A DNA stretch of 64,000 nt from Gracilimonas mengyeensis (GTDB lineage Bacteria > Bacteroidota > Rhodothermia > Balneolales > Balneolaceae): NCBI RefSeq assembly GCF_900182705.1, contig NZ_FXTP01000009.1, forward strand, positions 124,001-188,000. The letters are read 5' to 3'. Under the pieces are notes generated by a model. That model saw nothing but the letters and a program-made list of their open reading frames with translations. It was not told the DNA's origin and did not search any database. Below, piece by piece: positions 9,143 to 18,427 of the stretch. Positions within the stretch are counted from its first letter, which is position 1. Each line of letters opens with the position of its first letter. The position numbers and the translations under genes are program-made.

Positions 9143-9324
9143 ATAATTGAAAGGCTGGTGCCGATAAATAAAAGGCACCCAAGAGAAAGACGATGAGAGA
9201 TCTTCAAGTCGAAGAATAAATGGGAATTTGATAGAATTTTTATCCTCACCTAAAACTTAAGAAAATTCTAATATTTCCGATAACAGGGCATAGAAGTGAA
9301 GTGTAACTCAATTCAGCTTTCACC

Positions 9325-11592
9325 ATGCACCGTATTTTATATGCCCTTTTTATCGTCTTACCCCTTTTGGGGGTCTCCGAAATCCAGGCCCAAACGCAAT
9401 GGGCTCATTCCCCGGGAGTAGAAGACACAGCATCGGTGGATGGAGTGGTACGAGATGCGCTAACCGGAGAAACCCTTATAGGCGCGCATATTAAAATAAA
9501 CCGGGGATATCGTGGAACGGCAACCGATCCATCCGGCTCTTTTTCAATAAGTCAGCTTGAGCCTGGTACGTACACCTTTATCTGTTCCTATGTAGGATAT
9601 AAGGAAGAGCAGTTAGAGGTAACGCTTTATCCTGATCAAACCCAACGAATATATATCGAATTACAGCCTTCATCATCCATGATGGAGGAAGTGGTGATAC
9701 GGTCTCAGGCCCAAAAAACTATTGCGGATATTGGCATGGCCCGCATGGATGCCGAAATGATTAACCGTTTGCCGTCAGCTTTTGAGGCTGATTTATTCCG
9801 CTCATTACAGCATCTTCCGGGTGTAAAAGCAGCATCCGATTTTTCAAGTGGATTGCACATCAGGGGAGGAAGCCCGGATCAAACACTTATTCTGCTGGAT
9901 GAGACCCCGGTTTATAGTCCCTCACACTTTTTTGGATTCTATTCAACTTTTAACCCGGACGTTGTGGGGGGAGTGCAATTATACAAAGGAAATTATCCTA
10001 CTAAATATGGAGGCAGGCTTGGTTCTGTTTTAGCCGTAGAGAATAAGAGAGGGGCTCGGGATGAGTTTGGTGGCAAGCTTTCTATAGGAATGTTGGCTAC
10101 CAGATTATCGGTAAGTAGCCCTTATAGTAAGGGTAGTTGGATGCTGGCCATACGTCGCTCAACTCTTGAACCTATGCTTGCTGCAATGCGAGAGAATGTT
10201 GAACAAATTCCGGATGCATTCTATTTCTACGATGTTAATGGAAAGCTTACTCATGATATATCTCCAGAGGACAAATTAACTTTTTCCATTTATTCCGGTA
10301 AAGACCAGGTTCGTTTTCCGTTAGCTACTGAGGCTTCCTTAGAATTAGATTATGGAAATCAAACAGCATCAGGAAAGTGGACACATCTTTTCAATAACAA
10401 AACGTTTTCTGAATTACATATGTCCTTTTCCCGCTATTATAATCGCCCGGTTAATAGTGTGGCGGGAACAAATCAGGGGCTTCAAAATTACATCCGTGAC
10501 TATTCGGTAAGCCAGAAAGTATACTATATATCCGGTACTCATCAATTGGAGACCGGTATCAAAGGTGGGGTATTGGAAGTTGGATTTGGCAATAAGCTAA
10601 ATGATGAGATTCTTTTCGAAAGAAATACCAATAGGCTCTATGGCGCGTGGTATTTGCAGCATAAATGGGAAGCGACCGAACATTGGACATTCACTTCAGG
10701 AGTTAGACTTAACGGATTTTCTCATGCAAACTATCTCAAGTTAAACCCCAGAATTAAGGTCAATTATCATGTAAACACAAAGCTTCAATTTGAATTGGCC
10801 TATGGCAAGTATGATCAATTCTTGTCACAGACTTCAAACCAGATTTCGGGATTTAATATTTGGCTTTCGTCTGGAGAAAGTGTTCAACCGGCATCGGGTA
10901 CACAGTATTTATTTGGGGTGAAAACCAATCCATTCACGAGCATTGGCTTTAATGTTGAGGCCTATTACCGAACCATGGAAAACCTATTTGAATTGGATCC
11001 CTTTATACCCGATATGGCCGGTTTGGAATATCATGAATTATTTAAGGTTGGTGATGGACGTGCCTATGGAATAGAAGTAATGTTAGAAAAACAGGCCGGG
11101 CGTTTGAATGGATACATTGGTTATAACTGGAGTAAATCGAACCGCAGGTATCCTGACATTAATGGAGGAAGGTTCTACCCAACCTCTTATAACAGAGATC
11201 ATGAAATAAATATAGTGCTAAACTATAAATTGAGTGATAGCTGGACCGTTACCAGTACTTTCAATTATGCAACCGGACAGCCGTACACTGAACCTGCCGG
11301 GCACAGACGTCGCAGTGGCAGTATTCCTGCATATGGCAATACCGTAGTTCTTATTGTAAATGAAATTAATGGAGCTCGCCTGCCCGACTATCACAGAATG
11401 GACGTAGGTATTACGAAATATGGAAGTTTCATGGGAGCAGATTCGAAGCTCTCTTTCCAGGTAGTTAATGCTTACTCACGAAGAAATGTTTGGCACCAGC
11501 AGTACGGCACTGAAAGAGGAGGAAGAATTGTTACTAGCCAGACAAAGATGCTCCCTGTACTTCCGGCTATAAGTTACACTATCAGTTTTTAA
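9325..11592 (+). CDS. TonB-dependent receptor with carboxypeptidase-like N-terminal domain
   Basis: The 755-residue outer-membrane protein has a signal peptide (through IQAQ) and a carboxypeptidase-regulatory-like domain (about residues 36-112, with GYRGTATDPSGSFSI). A TonB plug follows (PSAFEADLFRSLQHLPGVK, then SGLHIRGGSPDQTLILLDETPVY), then a 22-strand-type barrel ending in an aromatic terminus (YTISF). Such receptors import large or scarce substrates using the proton motive force. The next gene, 11 bp downstream, is a DUF4249 lipoprotein, a common partner of this receptor type. The substrate is unknown. Confidence 0.92.
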   Translation: MHRILYALFIVLPLLGVSEIQAQTQWAHSPGVEDTASVDGVVRDALTGETLIGAHIKINRGYRGTATDPSGSFSISQLEPGTYTFICSYVGYKEEQLEVTLYPDQTQRIYIELQPSSSMMEEVVIRSQAQKTIADIGMARMDAEMINRLPSAFEADLFRSLQHLPGVKAASDFSSGLHIRGGSPDQTLILLDETPVYSPSHFFGFYSTFNPDVVGGVQLYKGNYPTKYGGRLGSVLAVENKRGARDEFGGKLSIGMLATRLSVSSPYSKGSWMLAIRRSTLEPMLAAMRENVEQIPDAFYFYDVNGKLTHDISPEDKLTFSIYSGKDQVRFPLATEASLELDYGNQTASGKWTHLFNNKTFSELHMSFSRYYNRPVNSVAGTNQGLQNYIRDYSVSQKVYYISGTHQLETGIKGGVLEVGFGNKLNDEILFERNTNRLYGAWYLQHKWEATEHWTFTSGVRLNGFSHANYLKLNPRIKVNYHVNTKLQFELAYGKYDQFLSQTSNQISGFNIWLSSGESVQPASGTQYLFGVKTNPFTSIGFNVEAYYRTMENLFELDPFIPDMAGLEYHELFKVGDGRAYGIEVMLEKQAGRLNGYIGYNWSKSNRRYPDINGGRFYPTSYNRDHEINIVLNYKLSDSWTVTSTFNYATGQPYTEPAGHRRRSGSIPAYGNTVVLIVNEINGARLPDYHRMDVGITKYGSFMGADSKLSFQVVNAYSRRNVWHQQYGTERGGRIVTSQTKMLPVLPAISYTISF

Positions 11593-11603
11593 ATCGCGGA
11601 ACT

Positions 11604-12503
11604 ATGAAACGCTCTATAAAACTATTATTGGTTCTTTTCCTAATACTTTTCCTGTCTGCTTGTGAAGACCTGGAACCTGAGCCGTATCAACCTGAGTATG
11701 TGGTGGAGTCCGTTTTAGTGGCCAATGCTCCTTTACCTGAAATACATCTTTTTAAATCTTCAAAAGAAGACGAAGATTTTAATTGGGGTGATGCGATGGT
11801 AGATGATGCTATTATTGAAATTCATCTCATAGATAGTAATGGTAATATTGAGAAAAAGTACTCTTACCAAAGCAGAAGTAAAGGAAAATACATAGCTGAA
11901 ACGATTGATTTAGTCAAAGCTTCAAGAGTATATGACATTTTGGTCATCATACCAGATGATAATAATCATCAGATAAGGGGAAGAACAGAAATTCCTGGAG
12001 AAATAAGTATTGTATCAACTCCCAAAGACACTATCTACTATCAATCCGAATCTTTGTTGGAAGTAGATATAATGGACTACAATGACGAAGATCAAAATTC
12101 AATTTTTATGAATACGTATAAAGCTGGTAAGCCTTATCTCAAAAACCTAACTCCGTATTATGCCAGCCAGGCGGAAGAAGATACAATGAGTACCTATTAT
12201 AACAATTTTAATCATACACAGGATTTGGTTAGCGAAATAAGCTTCCCCAAAAATTCAGATCAAAGTATAACTATTCATTTTCCCTGGAAGGAGTTCCCTT
12301 ATTTTGGCCCATACTCCATATTCATTCAAAGTATAGACGAAAACCTCTATGATCACCTTCGTACCGCCAATGCCCAGTTCAGCGGCAGCACGCCAACGCC
12401 AGGTCAAATTTACAATGCCATTGATCATATTGATGGCGGAATAGGCTTATTTGGGAGTATGTCGGTGGGCAGGGTTCAAACGTACGTACAAAAGCCGGAA
12501 TAA
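11604..12503 (+). CDS. DUF4249-type lipoprotein, partner of the TonB receptor
   Basis: The 299-residue protein begins with a lipoprotein signal peptide whose lipobox is LSAC (Cys20), so it is membrane-anchored. The following EPYQPEYVVESVLVAN segment and the later GRTEIPG segment resemble DUF4249, a family found next to CarboxypepD_reg-type TonB receptors in Bacteroidota-like genomes. The gap to the receptor is 11 bp, so they form an operon. The molecular role is not established; it may be a surface or periplasmic accessory to the receptor. Confidence 0.8.
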   Translation: MKRSIKLLLVLFLILFLSACEDLEPEPYQPEYVVESVLVANAPLPEIHLFKSSKEDEDFNWGDAMVDDAIIEIHLIDSNGNIEKKYSYQSRSKGKYIAETIDLVKASRVYDILVIIPDDNNHQIRGRTEIPGEISIVSTPKDTIYYQSESLLEVDIMDYNDEDQNSIFMNTYKAGKPYLKNLTPYYASQAEEDTMSTYYNNFNHTQDLVSEISFPKNSDQSITIHFPWKEFPYFGPYSIFIQSIDENLYDHLRTANAQFSGSTPTPGQIYNAIDHIDGGIGLFGSMSVGRVQTYVQKPE

Positions 12504-12521
12504 TACTGCAGGCTGTATTTT

Positions 12522-12795
12522 AAATTAACGTGAGTTCGAGATAAGAACGGCACGAAAATAGGCCTGTCAGCCCCGGTCAAGATGTAGCGCAGCGGAATCG
12601 CAGAACCGGGATCCCCCCGGCACATGGCGTAGTATTCACCATTATCTCGTTATTGCCTATCGTTACCGGTGGTAAGGAGATCGCGGGGATGACTACCCAT
12701 CACAGATTCTGTCATCTCTTCAATGATATTGCTCCGGCTTTGGGCAAAATTAACGGCTTAAGATGACGGGTTTTATATTGAACTCACGTTAAATT
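12522..12795. mobile_element. MITE-like element with terminal inverted repeats and AAATT target duplication
   Basis: The element itself is 12527-12790 (264 bp). Its left end AACGTGAGTTC is matched exactly in inverse at the right end (12780-12790), and similarity continues for ~10 more bases. It is bordered on both sides by AAATT (12522-12526 and 12791-12795), a plausible 5-bp target-site duplication. The interior is more G+C-rich than the flanks and has no coding frame. A diverged second copy with the same termini lies at 32860-33035. It was probably mobilised in trans by a transposase not in this window. Confidence 0.75.
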
Positions 12796-12803
12796 AAGTT
12801 CAT

Positions 12804-12841
12804 AAAAAAAGCTCCGATGCAATGCATCGGAGCTTTTTTAA
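12804..12841. terminator. Bidirectional terminator after gltA
   Basis: AGCTCCGATGC (12810-12820) and GCATCGGAGCT (12824-12834) form an 11-bp stem with an AAT loop, flanked by an A-run on one side and a T-run on the other. Confidence 0.9.
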
Positions 12842-12868
12842 TAATATCCCTGTAAAATTCAGGAGTGA

Positions 12869-14038
12869 TTAGCGTTCTTCAACAGGAACCCAATCAAGGT
12901 GTTTTTCACCAACATATAGAGCACGGGGACGAACAAGGCGGTTATTAGCGGCTTGCTCGATGAAATGCCCGGTCCAGCCTGAAACACGGCTCATGGTGAA
13001 AATACAAGTAAATAAATCGGGCTGAATACCGATGGAGTAATACACAGTGGCAGAAAAGAAATCCACATTGGGATCGATGTCTTTTTCACTTTTCATGGTT
13101 TCCAGCATATCCATCGACCATTCATAAAGCTTTTGATGTCCGGTTTCCTCAGACAAATCTTTGGACATATTTTGTAACAGTCGAGCACGTGGATCAAAGG
13201 TTTTATACACGCGGTGACCAAAGCCAGAAATCTTTTCTTTATTAGCCAGTCGCTTTTTAGTGAATTCCACCGCATCAGCGTCGTCACCTTGCTCTTGAAG
13301 TTTAAGCAGGGTATTCATGACGGCTGTATTAGCTCCTCCGTGCAATGGTCCTTTCAGGGCGCCAATAGCACCGGTGATAGCAGAATACATATCAGACTGG
13401 GTAGCACAAATTGTACGTGCAGTAAAGGTGGAAGCATTCATGCCGTGCTCAGCATGCAAGATCAGGCAGAGGTCCATTGTTTTTTCGGCTTGCTTCCCGG
13501 GCTTCTCGCCGTTTAACATATACAGGAAGTTAAATGCAGTGCTGCCTTCTTTTAGAGGAGCTACAATGTCTTCACCTTTGCGGGCCCGGTCGAATGCAGC
13601 AATAATGCTCGGAATTTTAGCTGTAATAGCAATGGCCTGACCTTCAAACAAAGCATCATCAAACTTGCCTTTGGTATCGTCAGAATCAGCCAGCATAGAT
13701 ACGGCCGTACGCAATACTGCCATAGGCTCAGCATCTTTATCGGCACTTTGAATGTAATTGAGCACCGTTTGAGGTAATTCCCGCTGTTCTATTAATAATT
13801 TCTTTAGGTCTTCAAGTTCTTCGGCGTTGGGAAGACGATCATTCCAGAGCAGAAAACAAACTTCTTCAAAAGTCGCATTTTCAGCTAAAGTATCAATCAG
13901 GTAACCTGAATAAATAAGTTCGCCTTTCTGTCCGTCAATAAAACTCTTGGTTGTAGAAAAAGCTACAATACCTTCAAGCCCTCTGTTGATGTAGGGATAT
14001 TTTTGCTCGTCAAAGCCTGTATGAATGCCTTCTGACAT
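12869..14038 (-). CDS. gltA: Citrate synthase
   Basis: The 389-residue cytoplasmic enzyme condenses acetyl-CoA with oxaloacetate to citrate, the entry step of the TCA cycle. Visible family signatures include LILHAEHGMNASTFTAR, with an active-site His, and GFGHRVYKTFDPRA. The length fits the short, dimeric type found in many bacteria and also in 2-methylcitrate synthases. No prpB/prpD genes are nearby, so a TCA-cycle role is preferred. The upstream 299-bp gap contains a 16-bp palindrome. Confidence 0.95.
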   Translation of the reverse strand: MSEGIHTGFDEQKYPYINRGLEGIVAFSTTKSFIDGQKGELIYSGYLIDTLAENATFEEVCFLLWNDRLPNAEELEDLKKLLIEQRELPQTVLNYIQSADKDAEPMAVLRTAVSMLADSDDTKGKFDDALFEGQAIAITAKIPSIIAAFDRARKGEDIVAPLKEGSTAFNFLYMLNGEKPGKQAEKTMDLCLILHAEHGMNASTFTARTICATQSDMYSAITGAIGALKGPLHGGANTAVMNTLLKLQEQGDDADAVEFTKKRLANKEKISGFGHRVYKTFDPRARLLQNMSKDLSEETGHQKLYEWSMDMLETMKSEKDIDPNVDFFSATVYYSIGIQPDLFTCIFTMSRVSGWTGHFIEQAANNRLVRPRALYVGEKHLDWVPVEER

Positions 14039-14221
14039 CTAGTACTCCAAATTTTTAGTTAATGATAAAAAACCTCGAAAGGATTGCACTGCGCAATGGA
14101 TAACTAAATTCGCATGATCTCCGTTTACAGTGGCTCAAGTTTTTATTCTCCTGCGAGAAGGGCATCGAATATAGTAAAACGCTGACAAAAATTTAAGTCA
14201 AAAAGTTTAAAATGACTCCAC

Positions 14222-14237
14222 ACGTTTTACAAAACGT
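14222..14237. promoter_or_regulatory. 16-bp palindrome upstream of gltA
   Basis: ACGTTTT and AAAACGT are separated by AC, a perfect palindrome. It lies between gltA (starting at 14038, minus strand) and the end of the methyltransferase gene. It could be an operator for gltA or an accidental palindrome; no second copy was noticed. Confidence 0.3.
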
Positions 14238-14337
14238 ACCGACATTTGTCATAGTGTTGGGAACCTAAATGCTAAAAATGAAGAATGTGTGAAGCTGAGC
14301 AGGATTCCGGGTTTTCCCGAGATATCAGAAGAGTGGC

Positions 14338-14970
14338 TTATAGAAAAAGACTAATGTGCCGATCATCCATATCTAATTTGGAGAAGCAAAATTCCTCTTT
14401 AATCCATTGCATCGTAACGGGATGATAGAAGATGACGTGCGTCTCATCGCTCTTATAATACCAGGCATGGAAATCTTTATCATCGGTGTAAGGATCTGTT
14501 TTCAAGAATAAAGCACCTTCGGGTTTCAGCATTTTCTTGAGTTGTTCAAACTCTTGGTAGGGCTCATGAAAATGCTCCATTACTTCGCAGCTCACAATGT
14601 AATCGTATTTAAGTTCCAGCACTTCGGGGGTGTTATCAAAAAAGGGATCAAAAGTATTGACAGAATAGCCCTGATCGGTGAGTAACTTTGTGATGACCGG
14701 GCCGGTGCCAGAACCGTAATCCAGGCCCAAACTGTCAGGTTCAAAATGCTGAGTGATACGTTCAACCAGTGGCGAAACAAAAGCCTGGTAACGTGGATCT
14801 TCCACATCATTGTCGTGGCTTTCATATCGTTCTACTTCTTCATTGGGGGTAGGATAATCTTCGGGATCCATAAGTACCGCACGGCAATTGGTACAGCGGT
14901 GATAGTGCCGGTCCTCTTTCTCATAAAAATAAAAGGGTTCAGTGGATGAGGAACAGAGGGTACATTTCAT
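14338..14970 (-). CDS. Class I SAM-dependent methyltransferase with N-terminal zinc ribbon
   Basis: The 210-residue protein has two CxxC pairs at its N-terminus (CTLC at residues 3-6 and CTNC near 28-31), probably binding zinc. A Rossmann methyltransferase core follows, with motif I LDYGSGTGP (~residues 82-90), and SCEVMEHFHEP marks the later strand. The layout resembles small-molecule or sugar methyltransferases of the Methyltransf_23 kind. The target cannot be read from sequence. It lies 86 bp after the metallo-hydrolase gene on the same strand. Confidence 0.8.
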   Translation of the reverse strand: MKCTLCSSSTEPFYFYEKEDRHYHRCTNCRAVLMDPEDYPTPNEEVERYESHDNDVEDPRYQAFVSPLVERITQHFEPDSLGLDYGSGTGPVITKLLTDQGYSVNTFDPFFDNTPEVLELKYDYIVSCEVMEHFHEPYQEFEQLKKMLKPEGALFLKTDPYTDDKDFHAWYYKSDETHVIFYHPVTMQWIKEEFCFSKLDMDDRHISLFL

Positions 14971-15056
14971 AAAAAGATGTTGATGTATGAATGGTCAATT
15001 AGCAATGATGCGGATGGTAGGGGATCAAAAGCTCATCCGCAAATAATTACAATACA

Positions 15057-15815
15057 TCAGGGGTCAGCATACCAGTTTTTAAGCTGTACTTCGATGTCTT
15101 TTTGTCCGGCATCAACCAAACCTTTGAATTCCTGAATATCTTGTCCCCGATGGTGATAGGGATACACCGTGGTTGGTTCAAAATCCAAAACGGCGCTGGC
15201 GGCTTGTTTCACATCCATGGTGTAGGGTAGGTTCATGCATATAAAAGCAATGTCAATTCCAGTTAGAGCACGCATTTCCGGGATTCCTTCGGTATCGCCA
15301 GAGAGATACACCGTTGTACCTCCCATGGTAAGCACATATCCGTTACCCCAGCCTTTGGCATGTCGGGCTCCTTCCTCAGGCAGGTTATACATAGGAAAAG
15401 CCAGCACATTAATCCCGAGTTCTTCAGTAGAGTCTCCATTATCGAGAATGATAAGCTGCTCCTGATATTTGTCATCCATTTGTTCTGCAACAGACTGAGG
15501 AACTATAAATGTGGCATTATTTGTGTCCAGGGCACTTAGTGTTTCTGGATTCAAGTGATCGCCATGAGCGTGAGTGATTAAAATGAGATCGGGGCTGTCA
15601 AACTGTTCAAAGCGAGTGGCCCCTCCATAAGGGTCAACAAAAATGGTTTGATTGTTCCATTCAAAGGCCACTGTTCCATGTACAATTGGGTGGATGACCA
15701 GTTCACCTTCAGAAGTAGCTACGGTATCCGGGGTGTTGGTGAGGTTGGATTGTGCTAGAACGGGCGATATGCTAAAGCATATAAAAAAGAGAACAGACAG
15801 TAGAAAACGATACAT
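15057..15815 (-). CDS. Exported metallo-beta-lactamase-fold hydrolase
   Basis: The 252-residue protein has a signal peptide (cleavage near VLAQ) and a metallo-beta-lactamase fold. The metal-binding motif HAHGDH follows DLILIT, another ligand set is seen at LSGDTEG, and the C-terminal half has the YPYHHRG motif of the UPF0173/UlaG-like subgroup. These enzymes cleave esters, lactones or phosphodiesters; the substrate is not evident here. It lies between a patatin and a methyltransferase on the same strand, with 60-90 bp gaps. Confidence 0.85.
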   Translation of the reverse strand: MYRFLLSVLFFICFSISPVLAQSNLTNTPDTVATSEGELVIHPIVHGTVAFEWNNQTIFVDPYGGATRFEQFDSPDLILITHAHGDHLNPETLSALDTNNATFIVPQSVAEQMDDKYQEQLIILDNGDSTEELGINVLAFPMYNLPEEGARHAKGWGNGYVLTMGGTTVYLSGDTEGIPEMRALTGIDIAFICMNLPYTMDVKQAASAVLDFEPTTVYPYHHRGQDIQEFKGLVDAGQKDIEVQLKNWYADP

Positions 15816-15883
15816 AGGGCATAAATTTCGTTAGGATTGAAGTCAGAGGTATAACCGGCGGAGTGTCCGAATCATTCGGCTTC

Positions 15884-16774
15884 TTAGTGGGACTGGTGCG
15901 CAGTAAGTTGCTGCTCATACGCCAATTCAAATTGCTTACGCCCCAATTCAACAAGTTCACTGGTGCGATGGAAATCAAAAGTAGCAGCCGAATTTCTGGG
16001 AATTTCAACAACCAGATCCGGTTGGTGCAAGTTTATAATCATTTGTGTTAAACGGTCTTGGGTATAATTGTAGGAGGTATCCATAAGTTCAAATAAGGAG
16101 AGACGGGCTTGTTTTTGACTTGACCCGATACCTGAAAGATGAAAGGCTTTTTCCAACCAGCTTTCTGATCCCTTGTCTTCAGGCTTGGCATTATCCCGGG
16201 TCAGGACCGGTAAGGTAATTCCATTTACATTAACAGCCACTACCAATGCGTCAGGATCTTCCTTTTTGACAAGATCGAGAGGCAAGGGATTTAGTACTCC
16301 ACCGTCTACCAGTATGTCGTTATTCTCATAAATGGGTACAAAAATACCGGGAATAGAGATAGAGGCCCTCAGTGCTTTAAACAAGTTGCCGGAGGTATAG
16401 TGAACCTCTTCCATATTTTGCAGGTCGGTAGCCACGGCAGTAAACGGAAGATCGAAGTCCTCTATATTTTGTTCGCCGGTCATCTCCAATATCCTGCTAA
16501 AGATTTTCTCTCCCTTCAAAAAACCATGACTGGTTAATGTGAAATCCATCAAATCAAATACTGCAGAACGGTTCAGGCCAAGCAGCCACTCTTTGTATTC
16601 TTTTAAGTGACCGGCGCAGTAGATACCACCAACTACGGCGCCCATTGAGCATCCAATGACTTCAACGATTTCATAGCCTTCCTCTTCCAGCTTTTCAATA
16701 ACACCAATATGGGCAAGCCCACGGGCTCCACCACTGCCCAACACCAAATGTACTTTTTGTTTTGTTGATGACAT
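15884..16774 (-). CDS. Patatin-like phospholipase (RssA/NTE type)
   Basis: The protein is a cytoplasmic patatin-family serine hydrolase expected to cleave fatty acyl esters of lipids. The oxyanion motif GSGGARGLAHIGV, the nucleophile elbow GCSMGAVVGG and the DGG motif (VDGGVLNPLPLDL) with the catalytic Asp are all visible, as in the Ser-Asp dyad of this family. I chose the ATG at 16774 (296 residues) because the extra 14 residues of the longer frame are not conserved-looking and the domain starts right after. No membrane segment is apparent. Confidence 0.92.
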   Translation of the reverse strand: MSSTKQKVHLVLGSGGARGLAHIGVIEKLEEEGYEIVEVIGCSMGAVVGGIYCAGHLKEYKEWLLGLNRSAVFDLMDFTLTSHGFLKGEKIFSRILEMTGEQNIEDFDLPFTAVATDLQNMEEVHYTSGNLFKALRASISIPGIFVPIYENNDILVDGGVLNPLPLDLVKKEDPDALVVAVNVNGITLPVLTRDNAKPEDKGSESWLEKAFHLSGIGSSQKQARLSLFELMDTSYNYTQDRLTQMIINLHQPDLVVEIPRNSAATFDFHRTSELVELGRKQFELAYEQQLTAHQSH

Positions 16775-16987
16775 TTGCCTGATTTTTGAATAAAAATATC
16801 TGCTTAATATAACCAAAAAAGAGAGCCTTAACTTCTCTGATAGAAGGCAGTTAGAAGAACATTATGGACTGAAAAACTGTTGTTGTTATAAAATGATGTA
16901 CTATGGGTAAAACCTTTACTTTTTACCTTATTTGTATATTTTTACTGAAGAGTTTTTTGATACTAATTTGAATATAAATTCAAGATC

Positions 16988-17881
16988 ATGGGTATTAGAA
17001 ACAGAATAGGTGTTGGGGTTTTAATTGGAATGATAATGGTACTGTTTGCTGGATTTACAGCTTGTCAAAAAGGAGATCAGCAAAAGGAGGATAGCACAGT
17101 ACGTTTGGTGTATGCCAATTGGTCGGAAGGGGTGGCCATGACTAACCTGGCTTCAGTTATTTTGGATGAAAAGATGGGCTATAATGTGGTTACCAAAATG
17201 ACCGATATTGAACAGGTTTTTGAGTTACTAAATACCAGCGAATACGATGTTTTTGTGGATGCATGGCTGCCGGAAACCCATGGAAATTACATGCAACAAT
17301 ATGGCAGTTCACTGGAAGATTTAAGCGTAGTGATTGAAGAAGTTAGAACCGGACTGGTAGTGCCTGCCTATATGGATGTAGAAAGCATAAGTGACTTGAA
17401 TGGTCAGGTGGATGTAATCAAAGGCATTGGCAGCGGTGCCGGTGTTATGCAAGCCACTCACGACGCCCTGCAAAGTTATGAGCTCTCCCTCACCTTAGAA
17501 GATGGCTCGGAAGAAGCGATGACTGAGGCACTGGATGATGCTATCAAACGCAGAGCCCCCATCGTGATTACTGGCTGGATTCCTCATTGGTTGTTCAATC
17601 GGTATGATCTCAAATTTCTGGAAGACCCTAAAAATGTATACGGGGCTTCTGAAAAAATACATACCATAGCCCGCTCAGGTTTTACTTCTGATCATCCCCA
17701 GGTTTCCTTGTTCTTTGAGCGGTTTAAGCTTACAGAAACCCAATTGGAGACCCTGATGGACGAAATGGAGTCTATGTCTGGAAATGAAAAACAGGCTGTT
17801 AAAAATTGGATGGATGATCACGAACGTCTTGTAAATAAGTGGGTGCGAGGTCTGCAGCCCCAACGCATTACTGTGATGTAA
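16988..17881 (+). CDS. Glycine betaine-type ABC transporter substrate-binding lipoprotein, orphan
   Basis: The 297-residue protein has a lipoprotein signal peptide (Cys26 in FTAC) and a periplasmic binding domain of the OpuAC/ProX family. Typical segments are YANWSEGVAMTNLAS, EYDVFVDAWLPETHG and PIVITGWIPHWLF, whose aromatic residues usually cage quaternary amines such as betaine or choline. No permease or ATPase gene is adjacent, so its transporter must be elsewhere. It ends 14 bp before the convergent CBS gene. The exact ligand is not shown. Confidence 0.88.
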   Translation: MGIRNRIGVGVLIGMIMVLFAGFTACQKGDQQKEDSTVRLVYANWSEGVAMTNLASVILDEKMGYNVVTKMTDIEQVFELLNTSEYDVFVDAWLPETHGNYMQQYGSSLEDLSVVIEEVRTGLVVPAYMDVESISDLNGQVDVIKGIGSGAGVMQATHDALQSYELSLTLEDGSEEAMTEALDDAIKRRAPIVITGWIPHWLFNRYDLKFLEDPKNVYGASEKIHTIARSGFTSDHPQVSLFFERFKLTETQLETLMDEMESMSGNEKQAVKNWMDDHERLVNKWVRGLQPQRITVM

Positions 17882-17895
17882 AGTGATTACTCAAT

Positions 17896-18333
17896 CTAAG
17901 CAGGATATCCTCCGCCAATGTAATCTCGGAGGGTGTCGATCTCACTTTTTTGACGGGCGATGATAGTTTTAACTACATCACCAATTGAAATAACGCCCAC
18001 AACTTTTCCCTGGTTTACCACAGGCAAGTGACGGATTTTTTTCTCGGTCATCAGCTGCATGCAGAGGTTCAGGGTGTCAGTAGGCTCAACGCGAATCACT
18101 TCATCCGTCATGATTTCATGAACCTCGGTTTCTTTAGAAGTCCGTCCTTTCAGAATTACTTTATTGCGGTAATCTCTCTCAGATACAATGCCCAACAAAT
18201 TTCCGTGTTCCATCACCAGCAATGCACCGATGTTTAATTCGGCCATCTTAGAAATGGCAATAAAAACAGTTTCGTTAGGCGCCACAGAATAGACATCGCT
18301 GCCTTTTTGGTTTAAAAGCTCTTTCACTTGCAT
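17896..18333 (-). CDS. Tandem CBS-domain protein
   Basis: The 145-residue cytoplasmic protein is made of two CBS domains (about residues 8-60 and 70-130) with the repeated pattern LLVMEHGNLLGIVSERDY / HLPVVNQGKVVGVISIGD. Paired CBS domains bind adenine nucleotides and act as energy sensors or regulators. With no attached catalytic domain, it probably regulates a partner protein. It lies 95 bp downstream of a Crp/Fnr regulator on the same strand. Confidence 0.92.
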   Translation of the reverse strand: MQVKELLNQKGSDVYSVAPNETVFIAISKMAELNIGALLVMEHGNLLGIVSERDYRNKVILKGRTSKETEVHEIMTDEVIRVEPTDTLNLCMQLMTEKKIRHLPVVNQGKVVGVISIGDVVKTIIARQKSEIDTLRDYIGGGYPA

Positions 18334-18427
18334 ATTTTCCCCTGTTTGCTTTTAGTTGGTTCCTATTAATAAAAGCATTTTTTTGGAATTTGCAAGAATC
18401 TGGGTGTAAATAATGCCTCAGAGAGCA

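Noticed and set aside
12527-12790. Possible structured RNA or riboswitch in the G+C-rich stretch after the DUF4249 gene
   Set aside because: The terminal inverted repeats and flanking AAATT copies fit an inserted MITE-like element better, and no gene in the right orientation follows closely.
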